From Clostridiales bacterium (lineage in GTDB: Bacteria > Bacillota > Clostridia > Ch29): a stretch of 32,741 nt of DNA. Under the pieces are notes generated by a model that was not told the DNA's origin, did not search any database, and saw only the letters and a list, made by a program, of their open reading frames with translations. The stretch is taken from positions 1 through 32,741 of the forward strand of contig JAAYEV010000097.1 of NCBI GenBank assembly GCA_012728565.1, in the 5' to 3' direction. The translations under genes were made by a program, and so were the position numbers. This document shows positions 7,802 through 20,567 of the stretch, in pieces (positions within the stretch are counted from its first letter, which is position 1; each line of letters opens with the position of its first letter).

Positions 7802-9269
7802 CCCTTGACGCCTCCTTTGCCTGCGGGTGCATTTTATGAAAGCCGGTGCTTTGCTCGTAGGCATAGGCCGCCCTCAAAAGGGTGCTCTCGGCAAAGGGCT
7901 TGCCTATGAACTGGAGCCCCACCGGCAGCCCTTCCGAAAACCCGCAGGGTACCGACAGGGCCGGCAGCCCGGCAATATTCACCGGTATGGTGTACACGTC
8001 CGAAAGGTACATCTGCAGGGGGTCGTCGGTTTTTTCACCGGCGCGGAAGGCCACCGTGGGAGTTGTGGGCCCAACAATGATATCACAGCCCTCAAACACC
8101 CTGTCAAAGTCCTCCTTAATAAGGGTCCTTACCTGCTGCGCCTTTTTATAGTATGCGTCATAATATCCCGAGCTCAGGGCATAGGTGCCCAGCATAATCC
8201 TGCGCTTTACCTCCCGCCCGAAGCCATCGCTCCTTGTCCTTACAAACATGTCCACAAGGTCGGAATAGCCTTCGGCCCTCCGGCCGTACCTTATCCCGTC
8301 ATAGCGGGCAAGGTTTGAGCTGGCCTCCGCCGAGGATATTATATAATACGCCGGAAGGGCGTACTCGGTATGGGGCAGCGATACCTCGTCGCATACCGCT
8401 CCAAGGTTCTCCAGGACCTTTATCGCCTCTTCCACCCGTTCCTTTACGCCCCGGTCTATCCCCTCGCCGAAGTACTCGGAAGGGATGCCTATCCTCATGC
8501 CCTTTATGCCCTGTTCCAAGCCCTTTTCAAAGTCCGGGACTTCCACGTCCACCGACGTGGAATCCCTCCTGTCATGACCGCAGATATGGTTAAGAACCAG
8601 TGCGCAATCCCTTACGTCCCTTGTTATGGGCCCTATCTGGTCCAGCGACGAGGCAAAGGCTACAAGCCCGTAACGGGAAACCCTGCCGTAGGTCGGCTTC
8701 ATGCCCACCACGCCGCACATAGCCGACGGCTGCCTTATGGACCCGCCGGTGTCGGAACCCAGCGCAAAGACCGCCATACCTGCGGCCACCGCCGCCGCCG
8801 AGCCGCCGCTGGACCCCCCGGGCACCCTTTTTTCGTCCCATGGGTTGCGGGTTATCTTAAACGCCGAGTTTTCGGTGGAGGAGCCCATTGCAAACTCGTC
8901 CAGGTTGGCCTTTCCGATGAGCACGCACCCCGCCCGCTGCAGCCTTTCATATACATCGGCGCTGTAAGGCGGTATAAAGTTATCCAAAATCTTTGAGGCA
9001 CAGGTCGTGGGTATGCCTTCGGTACAAATATTGTCCTTAAGAGCCATCGGTATCCCCGAAAGCGGTGAAAGTTTTTCGCCCCGCCTTCTCTTCTCGTCCG
9101 CCTCCCGGGCGCTTGCTAGGGCCCTGTCCTTTTCCACGGTAATATAAGCCCCCAAATGCTGGTCCAGTTCTTCTATTCTTTCCAGGTGCAGCCCCACAAC
9201 TTCCCGGGCGCTTATTTCCCCTTTGCCCATCATTTCGGCAAGCCGGTGGGCCGTCAAATAATGTATCAT
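7791..9269 (-). CDS. gatA: Asp-tRNA(Asn)/Glu-tRNA(Gln) amidotransferase subunit A
   Basis: Amidase signature [54 protein letters not shown] before ATG at 9269. Confidence 0.97.
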   Translation of the reverse strand: MIHYLTAHRLAEMMGKGEISAREVVGLHLERIEELDQHLGAYITVEKDRALASAREADEKRRRGEKLSPLSGIPMALKDNICTEGIPTTCASKILDNFIPPYSADVYERLQRAGCVLIGKANLDEFAMGSSTENSAFKITRNPWDEKRVPGGSSGGSAAAVAAGMAVFALGSDTGGSIRQPSAMCGVVGMKPTYGRVSRYGLVAFASSLDQIGPITRDVRDCALVLNHICGHDRRDSTSVDVEVPDFEKGLEQGIKGMRIGIPSEYFGEGIDRGVKERVEEAIKVLENLGAVCDEVSLPHTEYALPAYYIISSAEASSNLARYDGIRYGRRAEGYSDLVDMFVRTRSDGFGREVKRRIMLGTYALSSGYYDAYYKKAQQVRTLIKEDFDRVFEGCDIIVGPTTPTVAFRAGEKTDDPLQMYLSDVYTIPVNIAGLPALSVPCGFSEGLPVGLQFIGKPFAESTLLRAAYAYEQSTGFHKMHPQAKEASRDEI

Positions 9270-9286
9270 AAAAGCTACCTCCAATC

Positions 9287-9568
9287 CTATATCACCCTGG
9301 GCACCCTAAAACACCCTTTAGATTTATCCGGCGCGTTTTCCAGTACCCTGTCCCTGCCCAAGGAGGGCTCAACCCGGTCCTCCCTGAAAACATTGTTAAC
9401 CGGCAGTATATGGGCAGTGGGCTGCACCGAACTAGTATCCACATCGCTCAATTTCTTTGCATATTCCAAGATATCCCCGAGGGTTTTTGTAAGCTCTTCC
9501 TTTTCGTCCTCGCTAAACTCCAGCCTTGCGAGGGCCGCAACATATTCCACGTCCTTCTTTGTAATCAC
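9287..9568 (-). CDS. gatC: Asp-tRNA(Asn)/Glu-tRNA(Gln) amidotransferase subunit C
   Basis: [26 protein letters not shown]...; adjacent to gatA. Confidence 0.95.
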   Translation of the reverse strand: MITKKDVEYVAALARLEFSEDEKEELTKTLGDILEYAKKLSDVDTSSVQPTAHILPVNNVFREDRVEPSLGRDRVLENAPDKSKGCFRVPRVI

Positions 9569-9595
9569 CCTGTCACCTCCGCATTCGCTTATTGT

Positions 9596-12551
<2,956 letters not shown>

Positions 12552-12582
12552 CATAAGACCTGGCATAATATCGTCCCCTTTA

Positions 12583-12882
12583 TTAATGGAAATTAAACTT
12601 CTCGAACTGTTCGCTCAGTATATCCTTTTTATCCGCCATCCGCATCTCCCAGCCCTCCAGCTCCTTCGCCATGTAGGGCAAAAGCTCCAGCGTATAATAG
12701 GAGGCAGGGGAGGGTATGCCTAAAAAATCCGAAAAGCAAAGCAGCATAAAATAGTCATTGCCGTCCAGGGCGTCCTTCCTGACTATCCGGATCGAGTTTT
12801 CCCTGGCCCCTTCGAAGAAGCCCCGGTTCACATCGGCCAAGAATTTTAGTCCGTTCTTTAACGCATCCATAATTTTTCCCAT
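12583..12882 (-). CDS. Small protein (about 99 aa), possibly of the family named cory-CC-star, without the terminal CC
   Basis: GNDYFMLLCFSDFLGIPSPASYYTLELLPYMAKELEGWEMRM; SD GGGAGGT before ATG; next to the ArsA-like gene. Family assignment is from memory. Confidence 0.5.
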   Translation of the reverse strand: MGKIMDALKNGLKFLADVNRGFFEGARENSIRIVRKDALDGNDYFMLLCFSDFLGIPSPASYYTLELLPYMAKELEGWEMRMADKKDILSEQFEKFNFH

Positions 12883-12895
12883 TGGTCTTACCTCC

Positions 12896-13017
12896 CTATT
12901 TCAAGGCTCTGATTGGCGCAATGGAAGCCAGCACCTTTTTCACACCAAGTCCCGGGAATGCAATGGTTACTTCGGTATCATCCCCCTTGGTCTCGGCTTT
13001 TATTACGGTACCCATGC
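12896..13017 (-). pseudogene. Out-of-frame C-terminal (Tudor-like) segment of pcrA
   Basis: Minus strand in the alternate frame reads GMGTVIKAETKGDDTEVTIAFPGLGVKKVLASIAPIRALK* ending at 12896. Confidence 0.8.
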
Positions 13018-15093
13018 CCAAATGCGGTGCTGGATCCGGCTGCCCGGCCTATAGCCCCCGGCACCGTCGCCGCCGGTCTTTCGTACTGCCGCAGCTGCTA
13101 CATTCGGTTTTTCCCCTTCCATCATCTCCACCAGGCTGCCGGGTATCTCGTCCAAAAACATTGAAGGCGGGTTGTTACTGGTACGGCCGTACAGTATCCT
13201 TGACTGTGCGCGGGTCAGGTACAAAACCTCCTTGGCCCTTGTCATGCCTACGTAACACAGCCTTCTTTCCTCTTCCAGCTCCTCCGGCTCTTCTATCGCC
13301 CGGGTAATGGGGAACACCCCGTCCTCCATCCCGGTAATGAACACCACCGGGAATTCAAGCCCCTTTGCGCTGTGAAGGGTCATAAGCGTTACGCCTTCGC
13401 CTTCGTCCAGGTTGTCGGTTTCGGATACCAGCGCCACGCTTTCCAGGAATTCCGAAAGGGTGGCTTCGCCTCCTTGGCTTTCCTCGAACCCCACCGCCGC
13501 CGATACGAGTTCCCGTATGTTTTCTATCCTTCCCCTGGATTCCACCGTATCCTCGTCCTCCAGGGCCTTAACATAGCCGGTCTTGTCCAGCACCTCCGAC
13601 AGCAGCGGCACCACTGTGTATTCATCCCGCATTTTGATAAGCCCCTGCATAAGAGCGGCAAACTCCGCAACCCTTTTCGCCGGTCCGGCGCCGATGTATC
13701 CTTCCTCGCCGGCGGCGGTCAAGGCCTCAAACAGGCTTATCTCCAGCCGTGCCGCGTACTGTGCCAACATTTCAACCGTTTTATCGCCTATGCCCCTGCG
13801 GGGCTGGTTTATTATCCTCTTTAGCGAAACATCGTCCGCCGGGTTGGCAATCACCCTAAGGTAGGCCAGCACGTCCTTTATCTCCTTGCGCTGGTAGAAC
13901 CCAAGGCTGCCCACCACCTTATAGGGCACCCCCCTTGTTATAAAGGCCTCCTCCAGCACCCTGGACTGGGCGTTGGTCCTGTACAGCACCGCCATGTCGG
14001 ACAGTTTCCTTCCCTCGTCGGCACACAGCCGCACCGCCTCGCGCACCACCAGCTCGGCTTCCTGCCTCTCGGTTGCCGCACAGCCGCACCTTAACCTGTA
14101 GCCCTCCGTTCTTTGGGTCCACAGCTTCTTTTTTTTGCGGCGGCTGTTGTTTTCAATAACCCGGTTTGCGGCCTCCAGTATATTCCCGGTGGAACGATAG
14201 TTCTGCTCAAGCTTTATCACGGTGGCCTCCGGGAAGTCCAGTTCGAAATTCAGTATGTTTTCAATGTTTGCGCCCCTGAACTTGTATATGGACTGGTCGT
14301 CGTCACCCACCACGCACAAATTCCTGTGGGCTTGGGACAAAAGGTGCACCAGCCTGTACTGGGGGGTATTGGTATCCTGGTACTCGTCCACCAAAATATA
14401 ACGGAACCTGTCCTGGTAAAAGGACAGCACCTCCGGGTGTTCATTGAAAAGGTCCACCGTTTTGAGTATCAGGTCGTCAAAGTCCAGTGCATTGTTGGAC
14501 TTAAGTTTCTTTTGGTACAGCCGGTATACCCAGCCAATTCTCTCGGCGGAAAAGCTGTCCTCCGCAGCGGCTATGAATTCCTCGGGGGACTGCAGGTTGT
14601 CCTTGGCCCTGCTGATTACTCCCAAAACCTTTTTCGGCGAAAAGTCCCTCTCGTTTATATCAAGTTCCCTAAGACAGTCCTTTACAACCACCAACTGGTC
14701 GGATGTGTCGTATATCACGAAGTTCCTACTGTATTCTATTTTCTCTGCGTCTGCCCTTAATATGCGCACGCAGGCCGAGTGAAAGGTGCTTACCCATAAA
14801 AAGTGGTTTTCCTCGCCCAAAAGGCCCAGCACCCTTTCCTTCATCTCCCCGGCCGCCTTGTTGGTAAAGGTAATGGCCAAGATATTTCCGGGGTATACCC
14901 CCTTTTCCTTTATAAGGTATGCTATGCGATGCGTCAGCACCCGGGTCTTGCCCGATCCGGCTCCCGCCAGTACCAGGAGGGGGCCCTCGGTGGTGGTGAC
15001 GGCTTTTTTCTGCTGTGGATTTAGTCCGTCCAATAGGTCCATAAAGGTTTCTCTCCCCATGTTCATCGTTTTTTCTTCCATTAATTCTACCAT
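13003..15093 (-). CDS. pcrA: UvrD/Rep-family DNA helicase PcrA, apparently frameshifted near its 3' end
   Basis: LNPQQKKAV, LAGAGSGKTRVLTHRI, VDEYQDTN, VVGDDDQSIYKFRGA, LMTLHSAKGLEFPVVF. The final residues IQHRIWAWVP* depart from the expected WGxGTV motif. Confidence 0.95.
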   Translation of the reverse strand: MVELMEEKTMNMGRETFMDLLDGLNPQQKKAVTTTEGPLLVLAGAGSGKTRVLTHRIAYLIKEKGVYPGNILAITFTNKAAGEMKERVLGLLGEENHFLWVSTFHSACVRILRADAEKIEYSRNFVIYDTSDQLVVVKDCLRELDINERDFSPKKVLGVISRAKDNLQSPEEFIAAAEDSFSAERIGWVYRLYQKKLKSNNALDFDDLILKTVDLFNEHPEVLSFYQDRFRYILVDEYQDTNTPQYRLVHLLSQAHRNLCVVGDDDQSIYKFRGANIENILNFELDFPEATVIKLEQNYRSTGNILEAANRVIENNSRRKKKKLWTQRTEGYRLRCGCAATERQEAELVVREAVRLCADEGRKLSDMAVLYRTNAQSRVLEEAFITRGVPYKVVGSLGFYQRKEIKDVLAYLRVIANPADDVSLKRIINQPRRGIGDKTVEMLAQYAARLEISLFEALTAAGEEGYIGAGPAKRVAEFAALMQGLIKMRDEYTVVPLLSEVLDKTGYVKALEDEDTVESRGRIENIRELVSAAVGFEESQGGEATLSEFLESVALVSETDNLDEGEGVTLMTLHSAKGLEFPVVFITGMEDGVFPITRAIEEPEELEEERRLCYVGMTRAKEVLYLTRAQSRILYGRTSNNPPSMFLDEIPGSLVEMMEGEKPNVAAAAVRKTGGDGAGGYRPGSRIQHRIWAWVP

Positions 15094-15110
15094 AAAACGC
15101 CGGGAATATG

Positions 15111-15144
15111 AAAGGGCTTGTGATTACCGTCTCACAAACCCTTT
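15111..15144 (-). terminator. Hairpin terminator downstream of the HpcH/HpaI-like gene
   Basis: AAAGGGCTTGTGA (15111-15123) / TCACAAACCCTTT (15132-15144), one mismatch; lies between the aldolase stop and the pcrA start. Confidence 0.5.
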
Positions 15145-15261
15145 TTCCTGCGAACGCATATTTTTCCTTTGAATAACAACCCGTTTCAGGTTAACAGTAT
15201 GGCAATTTCCATTAAACCCGTTTCGAAGCTGCAGGATTCGCTCCTTTAGGTATTAGTTGCT

Positions 15262-16059
15262 TTATACTTGCAGCGCGGCGGTTATTGCATCTTCAAACCC
15301 TTTTTTAATTATGGAAATGTCGTGTCCAAATGTTATTACCTGTGCGCCTTTACTCTTCCATTTCGCCACATTCTCTGCAAAATTGCCGGATGCAGGGTCC
15401 AGATTCACTGAAATGCTCTTTCCGTGTTTCTTTGCAGCGTTAAATATCTTCTCCTCCAGTTCAAGTACCTTGGGGTGATTTTTTTGGCCGGGCATGCCCA
15501 AAGACTTGGCTATATCATTCCTTCCGCTCAAACACATATCTATTCCTTCGACCATTAAAATTTCATCTATATTCTTAACAGCCTCAACGCTTTCTATCTG
15601 AATGCCCAGCAGCACTTCTTCATTGGACCACTTTATATACTCATTCGGGTTTAAGTACCCGTACCGCGCTGCCCTTGGCACGCCGGATATGCCGCGCTCC
15701 CCTGTTGGACCGAACCTGGCAGCTTTAACCACCGCTCTTGCTGCTTCGGCAGTTTCTATGTCAGGCACAACTAAACCCTGTATCCCCATTTCCAGCAGCC
15801 TTGAAATGACTTCGGGGTTATTATCAACCCGTGCCATGGGAGCAACTCCGCTTAGCTCGGCGGCTCTTACAAGATGTTCCACCCGTGACATATCAATATT
15901 GCTGTGACATAGGTCTATACGAACAAAGTCATATCCGCTATACCCTGCAATCTCTACTATGACGGGAGAAGGAACCGTTATATATATCCCGAATGCTGTT
16001 TCACCCTTCATAATCTTCTGTTTAACGAGGTTTTGCTCCAATCCAGGCTTCTTAGTCAT
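15262..16059 (-). CDS. HpcH/HpaI-family aldolase/lyase
   Basis: GYDFVRIDLCHSNID, MARVDNNPEVISRLLEMGIQGLVVPDIETAEAARAVVKAARFGPTGERG, IQIESVEAVKNIDEIL, CLSGRNDIAKSLGMPGQ. Confidence 0.85.
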   Translation of the reverse strand: MTKKPGLEQNLVKQKIMKGETAFGIYITVPSPVIVEIAGYSGYDFVRIDLCHSNIDMSRVEHLVRAAELSGVAPMARVDNNPEVISRLLEMGIQGLVVPDIETAEAARAVVKAARFGPTGERGISGVPRAARYGYLNPNEYIKWSNEEVLLGIQIESVEAVKNIDEILMVEGIDMCLSGRNDIAKSLGMPGQKNHPKVLELEEKIFNAAKKHGKSISVNLDPASGNFAENVAKWKSKGAQVITFGHDISIIKKGFEDAITAALQV

Positions 16060-16115
16060 TAGTCTTATCTCTCCTTTGGTTGTTTTTGGGACAATGGCGA
16101 TACGGGGGGATTGTT

Positions 16116-17036
16116 CTATGGATTAACCGAAAGGATGAAGTATTCTCCCTGATCGGTTACGCCGAACCATACCTGCCCGTCCCCGACCATTACCCCCATG
16201 GCATTTACAAAAAGGTCCTCCGTTTTCTGCCCCGCCACAGCGTTTACGACATTATTGTTGAACACGGCATCATACCTGTCCAGCAATTCCATTTCATCAT
16301 TAATGGTAACACTTACATTATCTATATTCAACTCCACCGGGTACCTGAAATGCTTTACAACTTCCTGCCTGTCACCCTGTACGATAAGGGATTGTACTTC
16401 GCGGAAATACTTTTCAAAACCCGCCGGGTCGTCAATGCCGGCCGCCCGGTACCTGCTGCCCGCTTCCGAACTGCCGGCGTTATCAATGGGTGTAAAGGAC
16501 TTGAGGACCTCATCCCGCGAGGATAGGAGGCTTTCAAATTCCTCTGCGTCCGTCGGGCTTTCGGGACCGTAGGGAAAATCAAAAAGGAATACGCTGGCAA
16601 ACACTCTGCCGTTAATTACTCCCACCTTGTCATAGGGAAAGGGTTCATCCTCCTTTATCGAATCCTGTTCCCATTTCTCAACGGTGCCATATTCCACGAC
16701 ATTTATAATAACCGGGTTCTGTACCACCGCATCCTTGGAAATGGTCCTGTGCCTAACTACGAATCCATGGTCTTCTTCGCTTACTTCAACCTTATCGCGC
16801 CAGTGAGCGGGCGCTTCCAGGTAAAAACCGTATTTTTCGCTTCTTAAATAAAACTTTTCATCCTGCGAATCCTCTTCGGGTTTTTCGCTGGGACCGGTAT
16901 CAGCATCGGCAATGTGGTTTTGGTCGCCGGGCAGGTCCCCCTCCGTTTCCTGGGTACTGCCAAAGCAGCCTGTGAGCAGCGAAAGGCTCATCACAAAAAC
17001 CAGTAACATCCTAAGCATAGTCGCCTTTTTTACCAT
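16116..17036 (-). CDS. Lipoprotein of unknown function
   Basis: Start at ATG 17036 (SD GGAGGA): MVKKATMLRMLLVFVMSLSLLTGCFGSTQ with lipobox LLTGC. The longer ORF start at 17162 is not preferred. Confidence 0.75.
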   Translation of the reverse strand: MVKKATMLRMLLVFVMSLSLLTGCFGSTQETEGDLPGDQNHIADADTGPSEKPEEDSQDEKFYLRSEKYGFYLEAPAHWRDKVEVSEEDHGFVVRHRTISKDAVVQNPVIINVVEYGTVEKWEQDSIKEDEPFPYDKVGVINGRVFASVFLFDFPYGPESPTDAEEFESLLSSRDEVLKSFTPIDNAGSSEAGSRYRAAGIDDPAGFEKYFREVQSLIVQGDRQEVVKHFRYPVELNIDNVSVTINDEMELLDRYDAVFNNNVVNAVAGQKTEDLFVNAMGVMVGDGQVWFGVTDQGEYFILSVNP

Positions 17037-17231
17037 TGAACCATCCTCCTTAAGATTTCCAATCCCCTCTATTAAATCATAATACTCTATAAAGGAAAGG
17101 GCTGCCCCCTTTCTTTGCGGAGCGCCCCATCCACTTTCACCCCATCGTTTTCCGGTTATCATATACGGGAAGCTTCCCTGCGGCGGTTAACCGCTTTTTA
17201 AGCCTCCGCCACCATTGGTCCCCTTGCTTCC

Positions 17232-17939
17232 CTATTGGACCTTTCCAAGGTAGGCCTCCTGGATTGTTTTGTCCCTCAGAAGGTCCCGGGCGCTGCCCTC
17301 CCTCGTTATCCTGCCCTGCTCCAAGACATAGGCCTTGTCGGCCACCGACAGGGCTTTGTAGGCGTTTTGCTCCACCAATAGTATTGTCTTGTTCATCCTC
17401 TTTATGTCCTCTATTATCTCAAATATGGTCTTGACAAGCAGCGGCGCAAGACCCAAGGAGGGCTCATCCAGCAGTATCAGGTCGGGGCTGGACATAAGCC
17501 CCCTACCCATTGCCAGCATCTGCTGCTCGCCCCCCGAAAGGGTGCCCGCCATCTGGTTTATTCTTTCCTCCAGCCGCGGGAAAAGCCTGAATACCGACCG
17601 AAGGTCCCTTTCGATGCCCTTTTTGTCCCTGCGAAGATAGGCCCCCATCATAAGGTTTTCCTTAACGGTGAGGTTTGCAAACACCAGCCTTCCCTCCGGC
17701 ACCTGGGATATACCTGCCTTTACCACACGGTGGGGCACCCGGGGAAGTTCCTTTCCCCTGTACTCTATGCGCCCTTCCTTCGGCTTTACAATCCCGGAGA
17801 TGGTATTAAGGAGGGTGGATTTGCCTGCGCCGTTGGAACCTATTATTGACACTATCTGCCCTTCCTGCACGTCTATGCTGACACCCTTTAGGGCATGTAT
17901 GCCCCCGTAAAAAACGTTCAGGTTTTCTACCCTCAGCAA
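17232..17939 (-). CDS. livF: Branched-chain amino-acid-type ABC transporter ATP-binding protein LivF
   Basis: GSNGAGKSTLLNTISG, LSGGEQQMLAMGRGLMSSPDLILLDEPSLGLAP. Confidence 0.93.
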   Translation of the reverse strand: MLRVENLNVFYGGIHALKGVSIDVQEGQIVSIIGSNGAGKSTLLNTISGIVKPKEGRIEYRGKELPRVPHRVVKAGISQVPEGRLVFANLTVKENLMMGAYLRRDKKGIERDLRSVFRLFPRLEERINQMAGTLSGGEQQMLAMGRGLMSSPDLILLDEPSLGLAPLLVKTIFEIIEDIKRMNKTILLVEQNAYKALSVADKAYVLEQGRITREGSARDLLRDKTIQEAYLGKVQ

Positions 17940-18709
17940 ACTACCACCTCCTCCTCGCCTAGGTACGCCTCTATTACCTTTGGATTGGCCTGGACCTCGC
18001 CGGCGGTACCCTCGGCAAGTTTTTTGCCGAAATTGAGCACAACAATCCGTTCGCAGACACCCATAATCAGGTCCATGTGGTGTTCTATCACAAGGACGGT
18101 AAGGTTGAAGCGGTCCCTTATCTCCTTTATCAGCGTCATAAGGCGCGCCGTCTCGTCGGGGTTCATGCCCGCCGCCGGCTCGTCCAATAGCAGCAGCTTG
18201 GGCCTTAATGCCAGGGCCCTTGCTATCTCCAGCCGCCTCTGCAGCCCGTAGGGGAGGTTCCCCGCGATAACATCCCTCCTGTCCTCGAGGCCCATTATGT
18301 TCATAAGCTCCTCCGCATGGGCCAGCAGGCCCTTTTCCTCCGCCTTAAACCTTTTATTCCTTAATACTGCATCCACCAGGCCGTACCGCACATTGTAATG
18401 ACAGGCGGTCAGTATATTCTCATAGGTGGTAAGCTTTTTAAAAAGCCTTATGTTCTGAAAGGTCCGGGTTATACCCAACTCGGCCACCCGGTAGGGCTGC
18501 ATCGAGTTGGTCTCGATACCCTCAAAAAGTATTTCACCTTCGGTTACCTTGTAAATGCCCGTTATCAGGTTGAATATGGTGGTTTTACCCGCCCCGTTGG
18601 GGCCTATAAGGCCGAAAATACTGCCCCTTTCCACGTCAAAGCTGACATTATCCACCGCCATTAGCCCGCCAAACTGTTTGGTAACGTTTTTCAGCTGCAG
18701 CAATTTCAT
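17933..18709 (-). CDS. livG: Branched-chain amino-acid-type ABC transporter ATP-binding protein LivG
   Basis: GPNGAGKTTIFNLITG, ITRTFQNIRLFKKLT, LPYGLQRRLEIARALALRPKLLLLDEPAAGMNP. Confidence 0.93.
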   Translation of the reverse strand: MKLLQLKNVTKQFGGLMAVDNVSFDVERGSIFGLIGPNGAGKTTIFNLITGIYKVTEGEILFEGIETNSMQPYRVAELGITRTFQNIRLFKKLTTYENILTACHYNVRYGLVDAVLRNKRFKAEEKGLLAHAEELMNIMGLEDRRDVIAGNLPYGLQRRLEIARALALRPKLLLLDEPAAGMNPDETARLMTLIKEIRDRFNLTVLVIEHHMDLIMGVCERIVVLNFGKKLAEGTAGEVQANPKVIEAYLGEEEVVVC

Positions 18710-19599
18710 TGTTTACCTCCCCCCACCGCCTGCTTTTTCCCGTAGGCGAATCGGGAGAAAAGCTTTTTAAAGATTTTACCAACGGGAATTTCATAGCCTC
18801 CCATAAGACCCTGGGGCCTGGATATCATTATGAACACCACCGCGGCCCCGTACACCACCAGCCTCCATATCGCAAAGGTCCTAAGAAGTTCCGGTAGAGA
18901 GGTAAGCACCAGGGCACCTATAACGCTGCCGGATATACTGCCAAGTCCCCCGAATATCACCGTTATGGTAAGCTCGGTGGACTTTATGAACTGGAACATC
19001 TTGGGCTGCAAAAAGCCAAGATAATGGCCCAAAAGCCCGCCGGCCACCCCGGCATAGGCAGCACTTATCATGAGGGCGGTCATTTTGTACCGGAACACGT
19101 TTATGCCTATGGTCTGGGAAGCCAGTTCCTCCTCCCGTATGGCCTTGAAGTTCCTGCCGTGCCTTGAATTTATCAGGTTGGCCAGAATTATTATTCCAAT
19201 GATGTTCAGAATAACCACTATGGTAAAGTTGGTACTCCTCGGAAGGTTCGGCCAGCCCCTGGCACCGCCGAAGTACTGCACGTTGTCAAGTATTAGCCTT
19301 ATGGCCTCGCCAAAGCCCAACGTGGCGATGCAAAAATAGTCCCCTTTAAGGTTTAGCGTAATCCTTCCTATGAAAAAGCTTGCCAGGGCAGCGCCCGCCG
19401 CGCCCAAAAGAAGGGCGGCAGCAAAGGGAAGGCCAAGCTTTACTGTGCCCATGGCGGTCACATAGGCTCCTATGGCCATGAATCCCGCATGGCCGAAAGA
19501 GAAAAGCCCGGTAAAACCGGTAAGAAGCGACAGGCCCAACACCGCCATCAGGTTGATACCGGAAAGTATTAAAATTCCTTTAATATAAAACCAGTCCAC
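18706..19599 (-). CDS. livM: Branched-chain amino-acid-type ABC transporter permease LivM
   Basis: Multi-TM; LLTGFTGLFSFGHAGFMAIGAY, GLGSISGSVIGALVL. Confidence 0.92.
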   Translation of the reverse strand: MDWFYIKGILILSGINLMAVLGLSLLTGFTGLFSFGHAGFMAIGAYVTAMGTVKLGLPFAAALLLGAAGAALASFFIGRITLNLKGDYFCIATLGFGEAIRLILDNVQYFGGARGWPNLPRSTNFTIVVILNIIGIIILANLINSRHGRNFKAIREEELASQTIGINVFRYKMTALMISAAYAGVAGGLLGHYLGFLQPKMFQFIKSTELTITVIFGGLGSISGSVIGALVLTSLPELLRTFAIWRLVVYGAAVVFIMISRPQGLMGGYEIPVGKIFKKLFSRFAYGKKQAVGGGKQ

Positions 19600-19613
19600 T
19601 GCCTGTCCCCCCT

Positions 19614-20495
19614 TTAAGCCTTTTCCTCTGTAATTTTGCCCATAAGGCCCCTAGGACGCACCACAAGGATGAATATCAAAAGCACAAAGGCAATTAAATC
19701 CCTAAACTGCGATGACAGGTACCCTGAAGTAAAGGTCTCTATTATACCAAGAAGGATGGAGCCAATAACCGCGCCGGGAAGGCTCCCCAGTCCTCCGAAA
19801 ACCGCCGCGATGAAGGACTTAAGCGTAATGTTACCAATCTGGGGATAAACGGTGTATTTCATGCCGAACAGCACGCCGGCAATACCGGCCAAAAGTCCCC
19901 CCAGCCCGAATACTATTAGTATTATCCGGTCGGTATTAACGCCCATAAGGGCACTGGCCCTTAGGTTATAGGCGCTGGCCCTTATGCCCATACCCGTCCT
20001 TGTTTTTTCTATTATAAAAACGAGAATGATAAGGCTAAGGGTGGATATAACAAACATCATCACGTCCAGCCGCCCTATGTTCACTCCTGCTACCACGAAA
20101 GGCTCCGCCCCGAATACTCTCGGGTAAGTCCTGAAGGTGGGGCCTATCGGCGAGGCTATTATTATGTTTTCCAGGAATATCGAAACGCCCATGGCTGATA
20201 TTATGAAATAGAGAAAAGGGGCATTCCTTTTGCGTAATGGGCTGTAGGCAATCCTTTCTATTAAGACCGCCAAAAGTCCCGTACCCAGTGCCGCAGTGCA
20301 AAATGCGGTGGCAAAGGGCATCTTGAAGGCTGTCATCGCAAAAAAACCTATGTAGGAGCCGATCATTATGACGCCCCCATGGGCGAAATTGCTGAAGTTC
20401 ATTATACTGTATACAAGGGAGTACCCGACCGCCATAAGGGCATAAACACTTCCTATAGACAGGCCGTTTATTAGCTGCTGAAGAAATCCGGACAT
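19614..20495 (-). CDS. livH: Branched-chain amino-acid-type ABC transporter permease LivH
   Basis: LINGLSIGSVYALMAVGYSLVYSIMNFSNFAHGGVIMIG, FGGLGSLPGAVIGSI. Confidence 0.93.
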   Translation of the reverse strand: MSGFLQQLINGLSIGSVYALMAVGYSLVYSIMNFSNFAHGGVIMIGSYIGFFAMTAFKMPFATAFCTAALGTGLLAVLIERIAYSPLRKRNAPFLYFIISAMGVSIFLENIIIASPIGPTFRTYPRVFGAEPFVVAGVNIGRLDVMMFVISTLSLIILVFIIEKTRTGMGIRASAYNLRASALMGVNTDRIILIVFGLGGLLAGIAGVLFGMKYTVYPQIGNITLKSFIAAVFGGLGSLPGAVIGSILLGIIETFTSGYLSSQFRDLIAFVLLIFILVVRPRGLMGKITEEKA

Positions 20496-20567
20496 GTTCT
20501 ACCTCCTTAGTGGGACCCGGCTTGGACGCCGTATTATGAAGAGAGAGGGTTGCCCCCCTCTCCGCTT

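Noticed and set aside
12997-13040. Programmed -1 frameshift in pcrA
   Set aside because: No X XXY YYZ slippery heptamer in the required frame and no obvious stimulatory structure; a mutation or sequencing error is simpler.
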